A stretch of DNA of 6,103 nt from JBBTSQ01 sp038078755 (GTDB lineage: Bacteria > Patescibacteriota > Minisyncoccia > Phycocordibacterales > JBAYGS01), in the NCBI GenBank assembly GCA_038078755.1, contig JBBTSQ010000044.1:1-6103 (forward strand), in the 5' to 3' direction. Below are positions 1 to 5,031 of this stretch, one piece after another. Position 1 is the stretch's first letter, and each line of letters opens with the position of its first letter. Both the position numbers and the translations under genes were made by a program. The notes below the pieces were generated by a model. It had not been told where the DNA came from, searched no databases, and saw nothing but the letters and a program-made list of their open reading frames with translations.

Positions 1-60
1 GAATCGAACCACGAATTACGGCTTAGAAGTCCGCAGTTATATCCATTTAACTACGAGGGT
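1..60 (-). tRNA. tRNA-Arg(TCT), 3' end cut by window edge
   Basis: Read on the minus strand, the segment folds as the first 60 or so nucleotides of a tRNA. It has a 7-nt 5' acceptor strand (ACCCTCG), T8-A9, a D stem GTTA/TAAC, an anticodon loop CTTCTAA with T33 and anticodon TCT (Arg, AGA codons), and a T arm starting CGTGG with loop TTCGATT. The 3' half of the T stem, the acceptor strand and any CCA lie beyond the left edge. The last anticodon-stem pair (31-39) is A-G rather than Watson-Crick. The gene lies downstream of the pilus operon on the same strand, past a terminator-like hairpin. Anticodon assignment is confident; 5' end is set by the position of T8. Confidence 0.88.
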
Positions 61-66
61 ATATGT

Positions 67-100
67 AACTGACAACCTACAATTCACAACTAACAACCAG
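67..100. repeat. Degenerate 7-nt tandem repeat, AAYTNAC type
   Basis: Four full heptads and one partial follow each other in register: units begin at 67, 74, 81, 88 and 95, each close to AACTGAC, with the last unit incomplete. The block lies between the tRNA-Arg and the terminator of the pilus operon. The same heptad type recurs at 2722-2746 and, inverted, at 2772-2799. It is not a CRISPR array because units are directly abutting and only 7 nt long. Function is unknown. Confidence 0.6.
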
Positions 101-148
101 AAAAAGACTCTCTGGCGCCGTCCCGAATCTGTTGAGGACGGCGCCAGA
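101..148 (-). terminator. Intrinsic terminator of the pilus operon
   Basis: Positions 111-123 and 136-148 are perfect reverse complements (13 bp, mostly G and C) around a 12-nt loop. On the minus strand the stem is followed 5 nt later by five T residues (105-101). It lies 17 nt past the stop of the last pilus-operon gene, so it would end that transcript before the tRNA-Arg. On the plus strand no T tract follows within a useful distance, so it is read as a minus-strand terminator. Confidence 0.75.
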
Positions 149-164
149 CAAAACAGTACCTTTT

Positions 165-476
165 CTATAGTCCAGGGTCAACCAAGACCGGCCTGTCTGC
201 CTTGAGCAACTGGTATTGCCGATCAGACAGTTTGAATGCGCTAATCAACTCTTTCAGTCGCTCTCGGTCGATAGTGCGAAGCTCTTGCGTATCTTTTTTC
301 TCCGCCAAAAAGATTTCGCCAGCGTTGATCCGATAGAGCATCACTCCACTAAACGCGAGCAGTGACACCGCAAGCGCAATAAAGCAGACAAAAAGCAGTT
401 TCCAATCCGCTTCGGGATTCTTTCCTAATTTCCCAATATATCGATTGAGGCCTTCTGTGTGTAATTTGATCTCCAT
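165..476 (-). CDS. Small single-pass membrane protein at the end of the pilMNO operon
   Basis: The 103-residue product has a short basic cytoplasmic N terminus (about 1-25), one hydrophobic segment (about 26-48), then a charged outer tail (50-103) rich in Glu, Lys, Arg and Asp that may be helical. It starts one nucleotide after the pilO stop codon and is the last gene before the terminator, so it is almost certainly co-expressed with and probably part of the PilMNO inner-membrane platform. No PilP lipoprotein signal (no lipobox cysteine) is visible, and it is too short for PilP plus a beta domain. I do not recognise a named family. No Shine-Dalgarno site precedes the start, so translation is likely coupled to pilO. 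Confidence 0.8.
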   Translation of the reverse strand: MEIKLHTEGLNRYIGKLGKNPEADWKLLFVCFIALAVSLLAFSGVMLYRINAGEIFLAEKKDTQELRTIDRERLKELISAFKLSDRQYQLLKADRPVLVDPGL

Positions 477-477
477 A

Positions 478-1023
478 TTATTTGCGAAGTAATGCAGTAA
501 TTTTAAACGATCCGTGCCAGACCACTTTCACACCATCTTTTCCTAAGGAACGGTCAAACGAAACGTTCGAGAAGGTAATACTATAGGGGGCGTTTTCAAG
601 CAAACTTAAAAAATGACGCAGAGACGAGTATGACCCTTCGGCAGAAAAACTAACTCCGATTTGCTCAAGGAAACCATCCACCCCTTCCCCAGCCGCTCCG
701 ACCCCGAGCGCGTCGGTTGCGAGTGTTACTCCAGCAATTTTTGCCATACCCTCGACTCGGTCAAGAAAAGTTACGGTCGCATCTTTGCCGATCACTCGAG
801 AATTAATAAACGCCACATCATTTTTAACATCCGCCAAAGTGGTCTTGAGCGACAGCAAGTACCCTTCTCGTCCCACCGCCTCTTCAATCTGATTGTGCAT
901 ATCAGAGGTGTGTGTGGCGCGTTCGCGAATTTCTTGAAACAAGAGATAATACCCTCCCGTAAGCGCCACCGAGAGAAGCGCGACGATACTCAAAAGCGTT
1001 CGTGTTGTGAGTGTGGATTTCAT
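478..1023 (-). CDS. pilO: Type IV pilus inner-membrane assembly protein PilO
   Basis: The 181-residue product has the PilO layout: short cytoplasmic N terminus, one membrane helix (about 8-29), a helical charged stretch likely to form a coiled coil (about 31-78), and a C-terminal alpha/beta domain (about 80-181) of the ferredoxin-like type. The segment around 130-160 (SYSSLRHFLSLLENAPYSI) matches the conserved helix of PilO where the family has a yxxlrxFLxxLen pattern. In known pili PilO pairs with PilN through the periplasmic domains and links the PilM ring to the outer parts. Its ATG overlaps the pilN stop as ATGA, a strong sign of coupled translation. Assignment rests on fold layout, this motif and gene order; primary sequence similarity in this family is low. 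Confidence 0.83.
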   Translation of the reverse strand: MKSTLTTRTLLSIVALLSVALTGGYYLLFQEIRERATHTSDMHNQIEEAVGREGYLLSLKTTLADVKNDVAFINSRVIGKDATVTFLDRVEGMAKIAGVTLATDALGVGAAGEGVDGFLEQIGVSFSAEGSYSSLRHFLSLLENAPYSITFSNVSFDRSLGKDGVKVVWHGSFKITALLRK

Positions 1024-1568
1024 AATGCGGGTGGTGTATAGATGAGCGAGAGAGTGAATTCGAGGTTGGTTGATTTGGCAAAGTTAGATACCGGTACAGA
1101 GACTCCGGTAAACGCTTTGTCGACTTCGAGCGTTTTGACAAAAGCCGACAACGCCTGGCGAGTGCTGGCCACCCCAGAGACACCGATGGCAGGCATATTG
1201 TTTTCATTAATCGAAGCGGTCAGCGAGGTGATCCGCACCCCAGAGGATCGGTGCGCGCTCACCCGATCAAATAATTCCGAAACAGAAGATTGTTTTGATC
1301 GAGTAGACAAGAGACGCATTATCTCTTTTGTCTCTCGGGCATTTTCGTCGGGATTACCTGCCAAAAGTTTCTCTTGAGTGGTAAGCACGGTTGCCAATTT
1401 TTCAGTCGCGAGCTTTTCTCGACCACTAATCAATACAAATGAGGGCATCAGTAAAATCAATCCCAGCAGAAGCGCAATGATCAGAAATAGGAGCGCGACC
1501 ACCGCCACCCGCATTCGATATTCTCGGATAACCACGCGACTATCTGCTTCGGTAAGTAGTGTAAACAT
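1020..1568 (-). CDS. pilN: Type IV pilus inner-membrane assembly protein PilN
   Basis: The 182-residue product has a 20-residue cytoplasmic tail, one strong membrane helix (about 21-45), a polar helical stretch (50-95) and a C-terminal alpha/beta domain (about 96-182). In PilN the cytoplasmic tail carries an INLLP motif that binds PilM; here the matching place reads FTLLT (2-6), so the Asn and Pro are absent while the LL pair remains. The tail continues with EYRMR before the helix, as often seen in this family. Position between pilM (5-nt gap) and pilO (4-nt overlap) supports the call. No Shine-Dalgarno site is seen before the ATG. Confidence 0.83.
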   Translation of the reverse strand: MFTLLTEADSRVVIREYRMRVAVVALLFLIIALLLGLILLMPSFVLISGREKLATEKLATVLTTQEKLLAGNPDENARETKEIMRLLSTRSKQSSVSELFDRVSAHRSSGVRITSLTASINENNMPAIGVSGVASTRQALSAFVKTLEVDKAFTGVSVPVSNFAKSTNLEFTLSLIYTPPAL

Positions 1569-1573
1569 AGTGG

Positions 1574-2686
1574 TTATGAAAAATGTCCAACTGACTCTGG
1601 CAGTGCTAGCCCAATGGCAGGAGCATATGATAGTGATTCTTGGTATCCGATGTGCGGAATGTATGTTTCAAAAGAGCAGACATTGACCCAGACATTGGCA
1701 ACCGAGGTCGGAATCTTGAGCGACTGACTAAAATATTGATCGAGCCCTGAAATCAGCGCGTCTTTCCCAGAAAGCAAAATCGCATCGACCGAGACATTTG
1801 ACGGCGCATCTGGCGCACCCGATCGGGTAGTCCAGTAGGTCACCACTCGATTAATTTCATCACGCAATACCGACAGGGCGTTGAGCAATGATTCAAAGAG
1901 CTCACTATCGGCGCGATGTTCAGCAAGATCTTTGTCGAGCTTTGCTTTTTCAGCTTCTTCAAATGAGCAATTAAGATATTTTTGCAATACCGAGGTGAGC
2001 AATGCCCCACCGACATTTGATGTTGAGGTAAACTGCACCACACCAAGACTGACCACCGACAATACGGTCTTGTATCGTCCAAAATCAACAACCAAGAAAG
2101 TCTTTGGATCGCCTCTCGGCACTACTGATTTGGCAATAGCGTTTGCTTCAAGTTCAAAATCTATAACAGTGAGTCCCGCTTCGGCAATCGCACTGGCATA
2201 GCTCTCAACAAACGCTTTTGGCAATACAGAGACGGTCACATCGAGGTGGGTATCGGTGGTGTAGAGATTGGGTACCGTGTAGTCAAAAATCACCTCCTGC
2301 GCGGAAAATGGCACATTTTCCTCAAGAGTAGCTTCAATAGCGGTATGAATATTTTCCTCTGGCACTCGAACAATTTTTACCCGAAACAAATAGGCTTTTT
2401 CTTCGGGTAGTGATACGCGCGCAAATTTCAAACAATGATCTCGCGTGAGAGTTGCAAGGACCGAAACAAACGCTGGTCGATCAGCAATCGACCCTTCGAC
2501 CACCACCCCTTTGGGAAGCTTTACCTCCGCATACCGACCAACACGTAGACAATTGCCCGCTCGGACAATCTCTGTAAATCGTATCGCGTGATCAGAGATA
2601 TCGAGTCCAACCGATGCCATAGCGAGAAAATCCGGTACGGGGAAAAATTTAAGAAACCCTGTTTGTGAAAGCGCTGGAGAGAGCAT
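1574..2686 (-). CDS. pilM: Type IV pilus assembly protein PilM (actin-like ATPase)
   Basis: The 370-residue product is a cytoplasmic actin-fold protein of the PilM/FtsA type that recruits PilN to the pilus base. Visible parts are the phosphate-1 motif (VGLDISDHAIRF, 26-37), the phosphate-2 motif (LVVDFGRYKT, 198-207), the adenosine-site strand (ILLSGKDALI, 303-312, with Lys-Asp where many relatives have Gly-Gly) and the C-terminal YAPAIGLAL (354-362). The lead-in FLKFFPVPDF (11-20) before the fold recalls PilM of Parcubacteria-like genomes and favours the ATG at 2686 over the internal ATG at codon 23. It is the first gene of the operon, with a TATACT box 8 nt before the ATG, which would give an almost leaderless message. 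Length is normal for the family. Confidence 0.92.
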   Translation of the reverse strand: MLSPALSQTGFLKFFPVPDFLAMASVGLDISDHAIRFTEIVRAGNCLRVGRYAEVKLPKGVVVEGSIADRPAFVSVLATLTRDHCLKFARVSLPEEKAYLFRVKIVRVPEENIHTAIEATLEENVPFSAQEVIFDYTVPNLYTTDTHLDVTVSVLPKAFVESYASAIAEAGLTVIDFELEANAIAKSVVPRGDPKTFLVVDFGRYKTVLSVVSLGVVQFTSTSNVGGALLTSVLQKYLNCSFEEAEKAKLDKDLAEHRADSELFESLLNALSVLRDEINRVVTYWTTRSGAPDAPSNVSVDAILLSGKDALISGLDQYFSQSLKIPTSVANVWVNVCSFETYIPHIGYQESLSYAPAIGLALPESVGHFS

Positions 2687-2694
2687 ACCCTATT

Positions 2695-2703
2695 AGTATA
2701 CCA
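2695..2703 (-). promoter_or_regulatory. Extended -10 promoter of the pilMNO operon
   Basis: On the minus strand TGGTATACT (2703-2695) is an extended -10 box. No good -35 hexamer is found 16-18 nt upstream, which fits the extended -10 type. The box ends 8 nt before the pilM ATG, so transcription would begin at or just before the start codon. Confidence 0.55.
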
Positions 2704-2721
2704 AGGTAAATCAAATGAGAA

Positions 2722-2799
2722 AACTTACAACTCACAACTGACAATCAGATACTGCCCGAACCCGAGATAAGATTGATTGTGAGTTGTCAATTGTCAGTT
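2722..2799. repeat. Inverted repeat built of AACTNAC heptads, overlapping the dedA stop
   Basis: The left arm holds abutting heptads at 2722, 2729 and 2736 (AACTTAC, AACTCAC, AACTGAC) and a partial unit at 2743. The right arm holds the same type on the other strand (units at 2779-2785, 2786-2792, 2793-2799). Segments 2727-2747 and 2774-2794 are reverse complements at 18 of 21 positions around a 26-nt loop. The right arm includes the TGA of dedA (2787-2789). On the minus strand the fold is followed within a few bases by TTTT, so it may end the dedA transcript weakly. It sits just upstream of the pilM promoter. Confidence 0.65.
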
Positions 2800-3389
2800 G
2801 TTTTTGCTTTCAAATACTCCCACACAATCGGCAGAAACGAGAGGACGATAACGGTGGCAATAATTGGCCACAAAAATTGATCAGCCGAAGGAATACTGGT
2901 GCCTAACCAAAAACCAAGTAGCGGAAGCGTAACCGCCCACAATGCGCCACCAACAATGTTGCTGGTGATAAACTTTTTGTAGTCCATCGAACCTACCCCA
3001 GCCACAATTGGTACAAAGGTCCGCACAATTGGTACAAATCGCGCAAGGATAATCGCTTTGGTACCGTAGGTGGTATAAAATTGTTCGGCTCGTGCAACAT
3101 GCTTTTTGTGAAAAAAGAGGGAGTCCTCGCGAGTAAAGATTTTCGGACCAACCTTTTTACCAAAGGCATAGCCAACGCTGTCCCCCGCTACCGCGCAAAT
3201 AAAACAACCGATAGAAAGCCATACAATAGAAAAATAACCTTGAGACGCAAGTAGACCGGCAGTAAAAAGTAAAGAATCTCCCGGAAAAAAGAAGCCGAAG
3301 AAAAGACCTGACTCGGCAAAGACAATAGCAAAGACCCCGAGCAGTCCGAGAGTCTTTATGATAGTAGCGGGGTCTAAAAAATCAAGCAT
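2787..3389 (-). CDS. DedA family integral membrane protein
   Basis: The 200-residue product is a full-length DedA (SNARE-associated/VTT fold) protein. Hallmarks are an acidic residue in the first re-entrant region (E26), FFFPGDSLLF (33-42), AGDSVGYAFG (68-77), and the second re-entrant motif ARFVPIVRTFVPIVAGVGSM (116-135) with its two Arg and two Pro, followed by hydrophobic helices to about residue 190. DedA proteins act in the cytoplasmic membrane; some members recycle undecaprenyl phosphate or flip phospholipids, but the substrate here cannot be read. It starts 19 nt after the tRNA-binding gene with no promoter or Shine-Dalgarno site of its own, so it is likely co-transcribed with it. Its last four codons (TTDN) and stop come from the heptad repeat. 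Confidence 0.93.
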   Translation of the reverse strand: MLDFLDPATIIKTLGLLGVFAIVFAESGLFFGFFFPGDSLLFTAGLLASQGYFSIVWLSIGCFICAVAGDSVGYAFGKKVGPKIFTREDSLFFHKKHVARAEQFYTTYGTKAIILARFVPIVRTFVPIVAGVGSMDYKKFITSNIVGGALWAVTLPLLGFWLGTSIPSADQFLWPIIATVIVLSFLPIVWEYLKAKTTDN

Positions 3390-3408
3390 ATATTTTAAAA
3401 AGTGCTGG

Positions 3409-3912
3409 TTATTTTGCCTGTGTACCTAGAGCAACTGATGCATTTGGTACCAAGAGACCAAGAGGCTGATCACCTCCACCCACCGCAAAAATCATTCCTT
3501 GGCTTTCAAGTCCACGGATGACTCGAGGTTCAAGATTGGTCACAAACATACAGGTAATACCAACAAGAACGCGTGGATCAGGATAGTATTCAGCGATACC
3601 GGATACGATTTGGCGAATGTCGGGTACTTTAGTTTCGATTGGAGCTTGAGGGATAGGAGAAGTAGGTACCAAAGAGGCTTCCGCCCCAGCAGGCTCCGCA
3701 GATGTCGCCTGCGGGGGCGCTATCACCACCTTCAACCCTAAAACATCAGCAGAACTGATGTTCGGGCGAACCTCTTGTTGAGAAACAACAAGAGGTTTTA
3801 GCCCAAAATCCACGCTTAATTTGAGCAACTTATCAGCCTTCTCCACTTTTTCAGCAGACAAAATCCTGCCCGCCCTTACCTCCACCTTTTTAAAATCATC
3901 GTAAGAAATCAT
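3409..3912 (-). CDS. tRNA-binding (EMAP/MetG C-terminal type) protein with a split OB fold
   Basis: The 167-residue product matches the tRNA-binding OB domain that occurs alone or at the C terminus of MetG, PheT and CsaA. Residues 4-37 (YDDFKKVEVRAGRI, then EKVEKADKLLKLSVDFG) form its first half and residues 100-167 (RQIVSGIAEYYPDP, NLEPR, GLESQGMIFAVGG) the second half. In relatives these halves join within a few residues and the whole domain is about 110 residues. Here about 59 extra residues (41-99) intervene, the latter part rich in Ala, Pro, Ser and Glu. It probably binds tRNA as a dimer, perhaps aiding a synthetase. No catalytic synthetase domain is present. A TATACT box 6 nt before the ATG suggests a leaderless message; dedA follows. 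Confidence 0.88.
   Translation of the reverse strand: MISYDDFKKVEVRAGRILSAEKVEKADKLLKLSVDFGLKPLVVSQQEVRPNISSADVLGLKVVIAPPQATSAEPAGAEASLVPTSPIPQAPIETKVPDIRQIVSGIAEYYPDPRVLVGITCMFVTNLEPRVIRGLESQGMIFAVGGGDQPLGLLVPNASVALGTQAK
3616..3792 (-). other. In-frame coding insert with three stem-loops
   Basis: This segment encodes residues 41-99 of the tRNA-binding protein, which have no counterpart in the ordinary domain. It contains stem-loops 3682-3694/3707-3719 (12 of 13 pairs, GC-rich), 3742-3749/3755-3762 (8 of 8, 5-nt loop), and 3769-3780/3786-3797 (12 of 12, 5-nt loop, lying across the left junction). The reading frame stays open throughout. Boundaries are inferred from where the domain motifs stop and resume, and may be off by several codons. 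Confidence 0.6.
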
Positions 3913-3918
3913 GGCAGA

Positions 3919-3947
3919 AGTATAATGTATAATGTAAAAAGTATAAA
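3919..3947 (-). promoter_or_regulatory. Heptad-repeated -10 region before the tRNA-binding gene
   Basis: On the plus strand, units starting at 3920, 3927, 3934 and 3941 read GTATAAT, GTATAAT, GTAAAAA and GTATAAA, so the period is exactly 7 nt. On the minus strand this gives TATACT at 3924-3919, 6 nt from the ATG, plus further TATAC-like boxes one and three units upstream. TTTATA lies 17 nt upstream of the nearest box as a weak -35. Transcription from that box would start at the ATG itself. Confidence 0.45.
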
Positions 3948-3968
3948 GGATCTATAAAACCAAATTAC

Positions 3969-4045
3969 TAATTCCTAAATTATAATTTCTAATTTAAAGA
4001 TAGAGGGATTAATTATCCAAGTTAGAAATTATGACTTAGAAATTA
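3969..4045. repeat. AT-rich inverted repeat overlapping the ruvX stop
   Basis: Segments 3969-3992 and 4022-4045 are reverse complements at 21 of 24 positions, around a 29-nt loop that holds a smaller hairpin GGAT/ATCC. Both arms have a loose 7-nt period (TTAGAAA-like on the plus strand of the right arm). The right arm ends exactly with the ruvX stop codon (4043-4045). The layout copies that of the repeat after dedA although the sequence is different. A role as an mRNA 3' end or weak terminator is possible; no clean T tract follows. Confidence 0.6.
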
Positions 4046-4441
4046 AAAATTTCTGCGGTCATGCTTCTTTCTTTCCAAATACGCTTGGAGAATAATGGCT
4101 GCCGCCGAGGCATCTAGTTTTTGGTGCTCGCCCTGAAATGTTGAGGCTTGTTGAGAAGACAAAAATTCTGGTTCAAAAATAACAGGCAGGTCTGAAGCTT
4201 TTTCGAGCTCGTGGGTAAAGGGCGTAATTTTTTCCATCACGACATTGGGTTTCCCTGAAAAATCTTTCGATTCCCCCACCACAATCGTCCCCACTCCCTC
4301 CTTTTTTGCAATTGCCACAATCTCTAGGATGGCGTCTTTGCTGTTCGCTACCACCGAATGCGGAAAAGCGATGCTCCCGTGTGCATCTGATACCGCCACC
4401 CCAATTCGCTTACTCCCAAAATCAATACCGAGATATCGCAT
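4043..4441 (-). CDS. ruvX: RuvX/YqgF family putative pre-16S rRNA nuclease (Holliday junction resolvase-like)
   Basis: From the ATG at 4441 the product is 132 residues and begins with the family signature MRYLGIDFGSKRIGVAVSD. The RNase H-like fold is complete: first Asp in GIDFG, the VVGES strand (usual form VVGLP), an acidic residue in PEFLSSQQA where most relatives have DERLTT, and LDASAAAIILQAYL near the end. YqgF proteins trim the 5' end of 16S rRNA precursor and were once proposed as resolvases. The replacement of Asp-Glu-Arg by Pro-Glu-Phe keeps the catalytic Glu but loses the Arg. An ATG at 4462 or TTG at 4465 would add 7 or 8 residues; the inner ATG was chosen because the family starts there. 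No Shine-Dalgarno site is seen for any of them. Confidence 0.9.
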   Translation of the reverse strand: MRYLGIDFGSKRIGVAVSDAHGSIAFPHSVVANSKDAILEIVAIAKKEGVGTIVVGESKDFSGKPNVVMEKITPFTHELEKASDLPVIFEPEFLSSQQASTFQGEHQKLDASAAAIILQAYLERKKHDRRNF

Positions 4442-4480
4442 GAGTTCATCATAGCGAATCATCAAAGAAACACAAATCGA

Positions 4481-4509
4481 TTGTTAGAATATACCTACTG
4501 TGGTATACT
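4481..4509 (+). promoter_or_regulatory. Promoter of the HNH gene, inside a divergent control region
   Basis: TTGTTA (4481-4486) and TATACT (4504-4509) are 17 nt apart, with TGG directly before the -10 as an extended box. The -10 ends 6 nt before the GTG at 4516, so the transcript would be leaderless. On the minus strand TATATT (4493-4488) is a possible -10 for ruvX in the same stretch. TATACC (4490-4495) and GGTATA (4502-4507) form an inverted repeat with a 6-nt gap, which could be an operator covering both -10 boxes or a by-product of them. Confidence 0.6.
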
Positions 4510-4515
4510 GGATGA

Positions 4516-4989
4516 GTGCCTGAGCGATATAAAAGAAGACCAAATACCACCTGTCTTATTTGTAAGAAACAAATATATCGTAGACCGAGCCAGATAGAGG
4601 CCTGCGGTAATAAAGTCTTTTGTAGTTTAGTATGCTGGGGTATCTCCAATAGAAAGGAGAAGGCTTGTTTGATTTGCGGAAAACTTATCTTGTCTGGATT
4701 AAATAAAAAGACATGCAGTAGGCGCTGTGCGAATAAATCGAGGGAGGGTATTAAATATAAAATAGGTAGTCCAAAAGATAAGGCACAATTATTCAAAAGC
4801 CTGAAATTAGTATTGTTAAAAGAAAGAGGTACGATATGTAGTCGATGTACCTATAGTAAATACGAAATATTGCAAATTCATCACAAAGATAGAAACAGAA
4901 AAAATAACAAACTAGACAATCTTGAGCTCATTTGCCCAAACTGTCATTACGAAGAGCATTTCTTTGAAAAAAGTTGGCTAAAAAAATAA
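4516..4989 (+). CDS. HNH endonuclease with two N-terminal zinc-binding modules
   Basis: The 157-residue product ends in a complete HNH nuclease fold: zinc knuckle C108-x2-C111, the catalytic HH pair at 122-123, N135 in the DNLELIC turn, and C140-x2-C143-H144. Ahead of it are two Cys-rich modules: C13, C16, C30, C36 and C40, then C51, C54, C67 and C71, likely binding zinc and DNA. This is the build of free-standing HNH nucleases of mobile-element type; no methylase or partner gene is visible, so restriction or homing use is open. The start is GTG at 4516, since the ATG at 4512 is out of frame and stops after three codons. The gene is divergent from ruvX, more AT-rich than the left half, and ends 42 nt before a tRNA gene. 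Confidence 0.85.
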   Translation: MPERYKRRPNTTCLICKKQIYRRPSQIEACGNKVFCSLVCWGISNRKEKACLICGKLILSGLNKKTCSRRCANKSREGIKYKIGSPKDKAQLFKSLKLVLLKERGTICSRCTYSKYEILQIHHKDRNRKNNKLDNLELICPNCHYEEHFFEKSWLKK

Positions 4990-4991
4990 TG

Positions 4992-5019
4992 TTGAAAAAT
5001 ATCTGAAATAGAGTATATT
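4992..5019 (+). promoter_or_regulatory. Promoter of tRNA-Ser
   Basis: TTGAAA (4992-4997) and TATATT (5014-5019) are 16 nt apart and the -10 ends 12 nt before the mature tRNA 5' end, which leaves a short 5' leader for RNase P removal. The -35 begins 2 nt after the HNH stop codon, so the tRNA need not depend on that gene. Confidence 0.55.
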
Positions 5020-5031
5020 AGATAATCATAC

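Noticed and set aside
661..1041. Plus-strand open frame opposite pilO
   Set aside because: It is antisense to a well-supported gene, has no recognisable motif and no promoter or start signal; typical mirror frame of a coding gene.
902..1207. Minus-strand open frame across the pilN-pilO junction
   Set aside because: It lies in a different frame over two overlapping genes that both fit known families; its peptide is rich in Arg, Ser and His with no domain.
2722..2799. CRISPR or phage attachment repeat
   Set aside because: Units are 7 nt, abutting and without spacers, and no integrase or cas gene is near.
3769..3802. Plus-strand intrinsic terminator (12-bp stem followed by TTTTA)
   Set aside because: It lies inside a minus-strand gene with no plus-strand gene upstream to end; it is better seen as part of the palindromic insert.
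3409..3912. Truncated methionyl-tRNA synthetase pseudogene
   Set aside because: The tRNA-binding domain is complete at both ends, has its own start and promoter-like box, and stand-alone copies are common; no remnant of the catalytic core is seen upstream.
4449..4796. Minus-strand open frame opposite the HNH gene
   Set aside because: It is antisense to an HNH nuclease with all metal ligands in place, and the hydrophobic look comes from reading AT-rich DNA backward.
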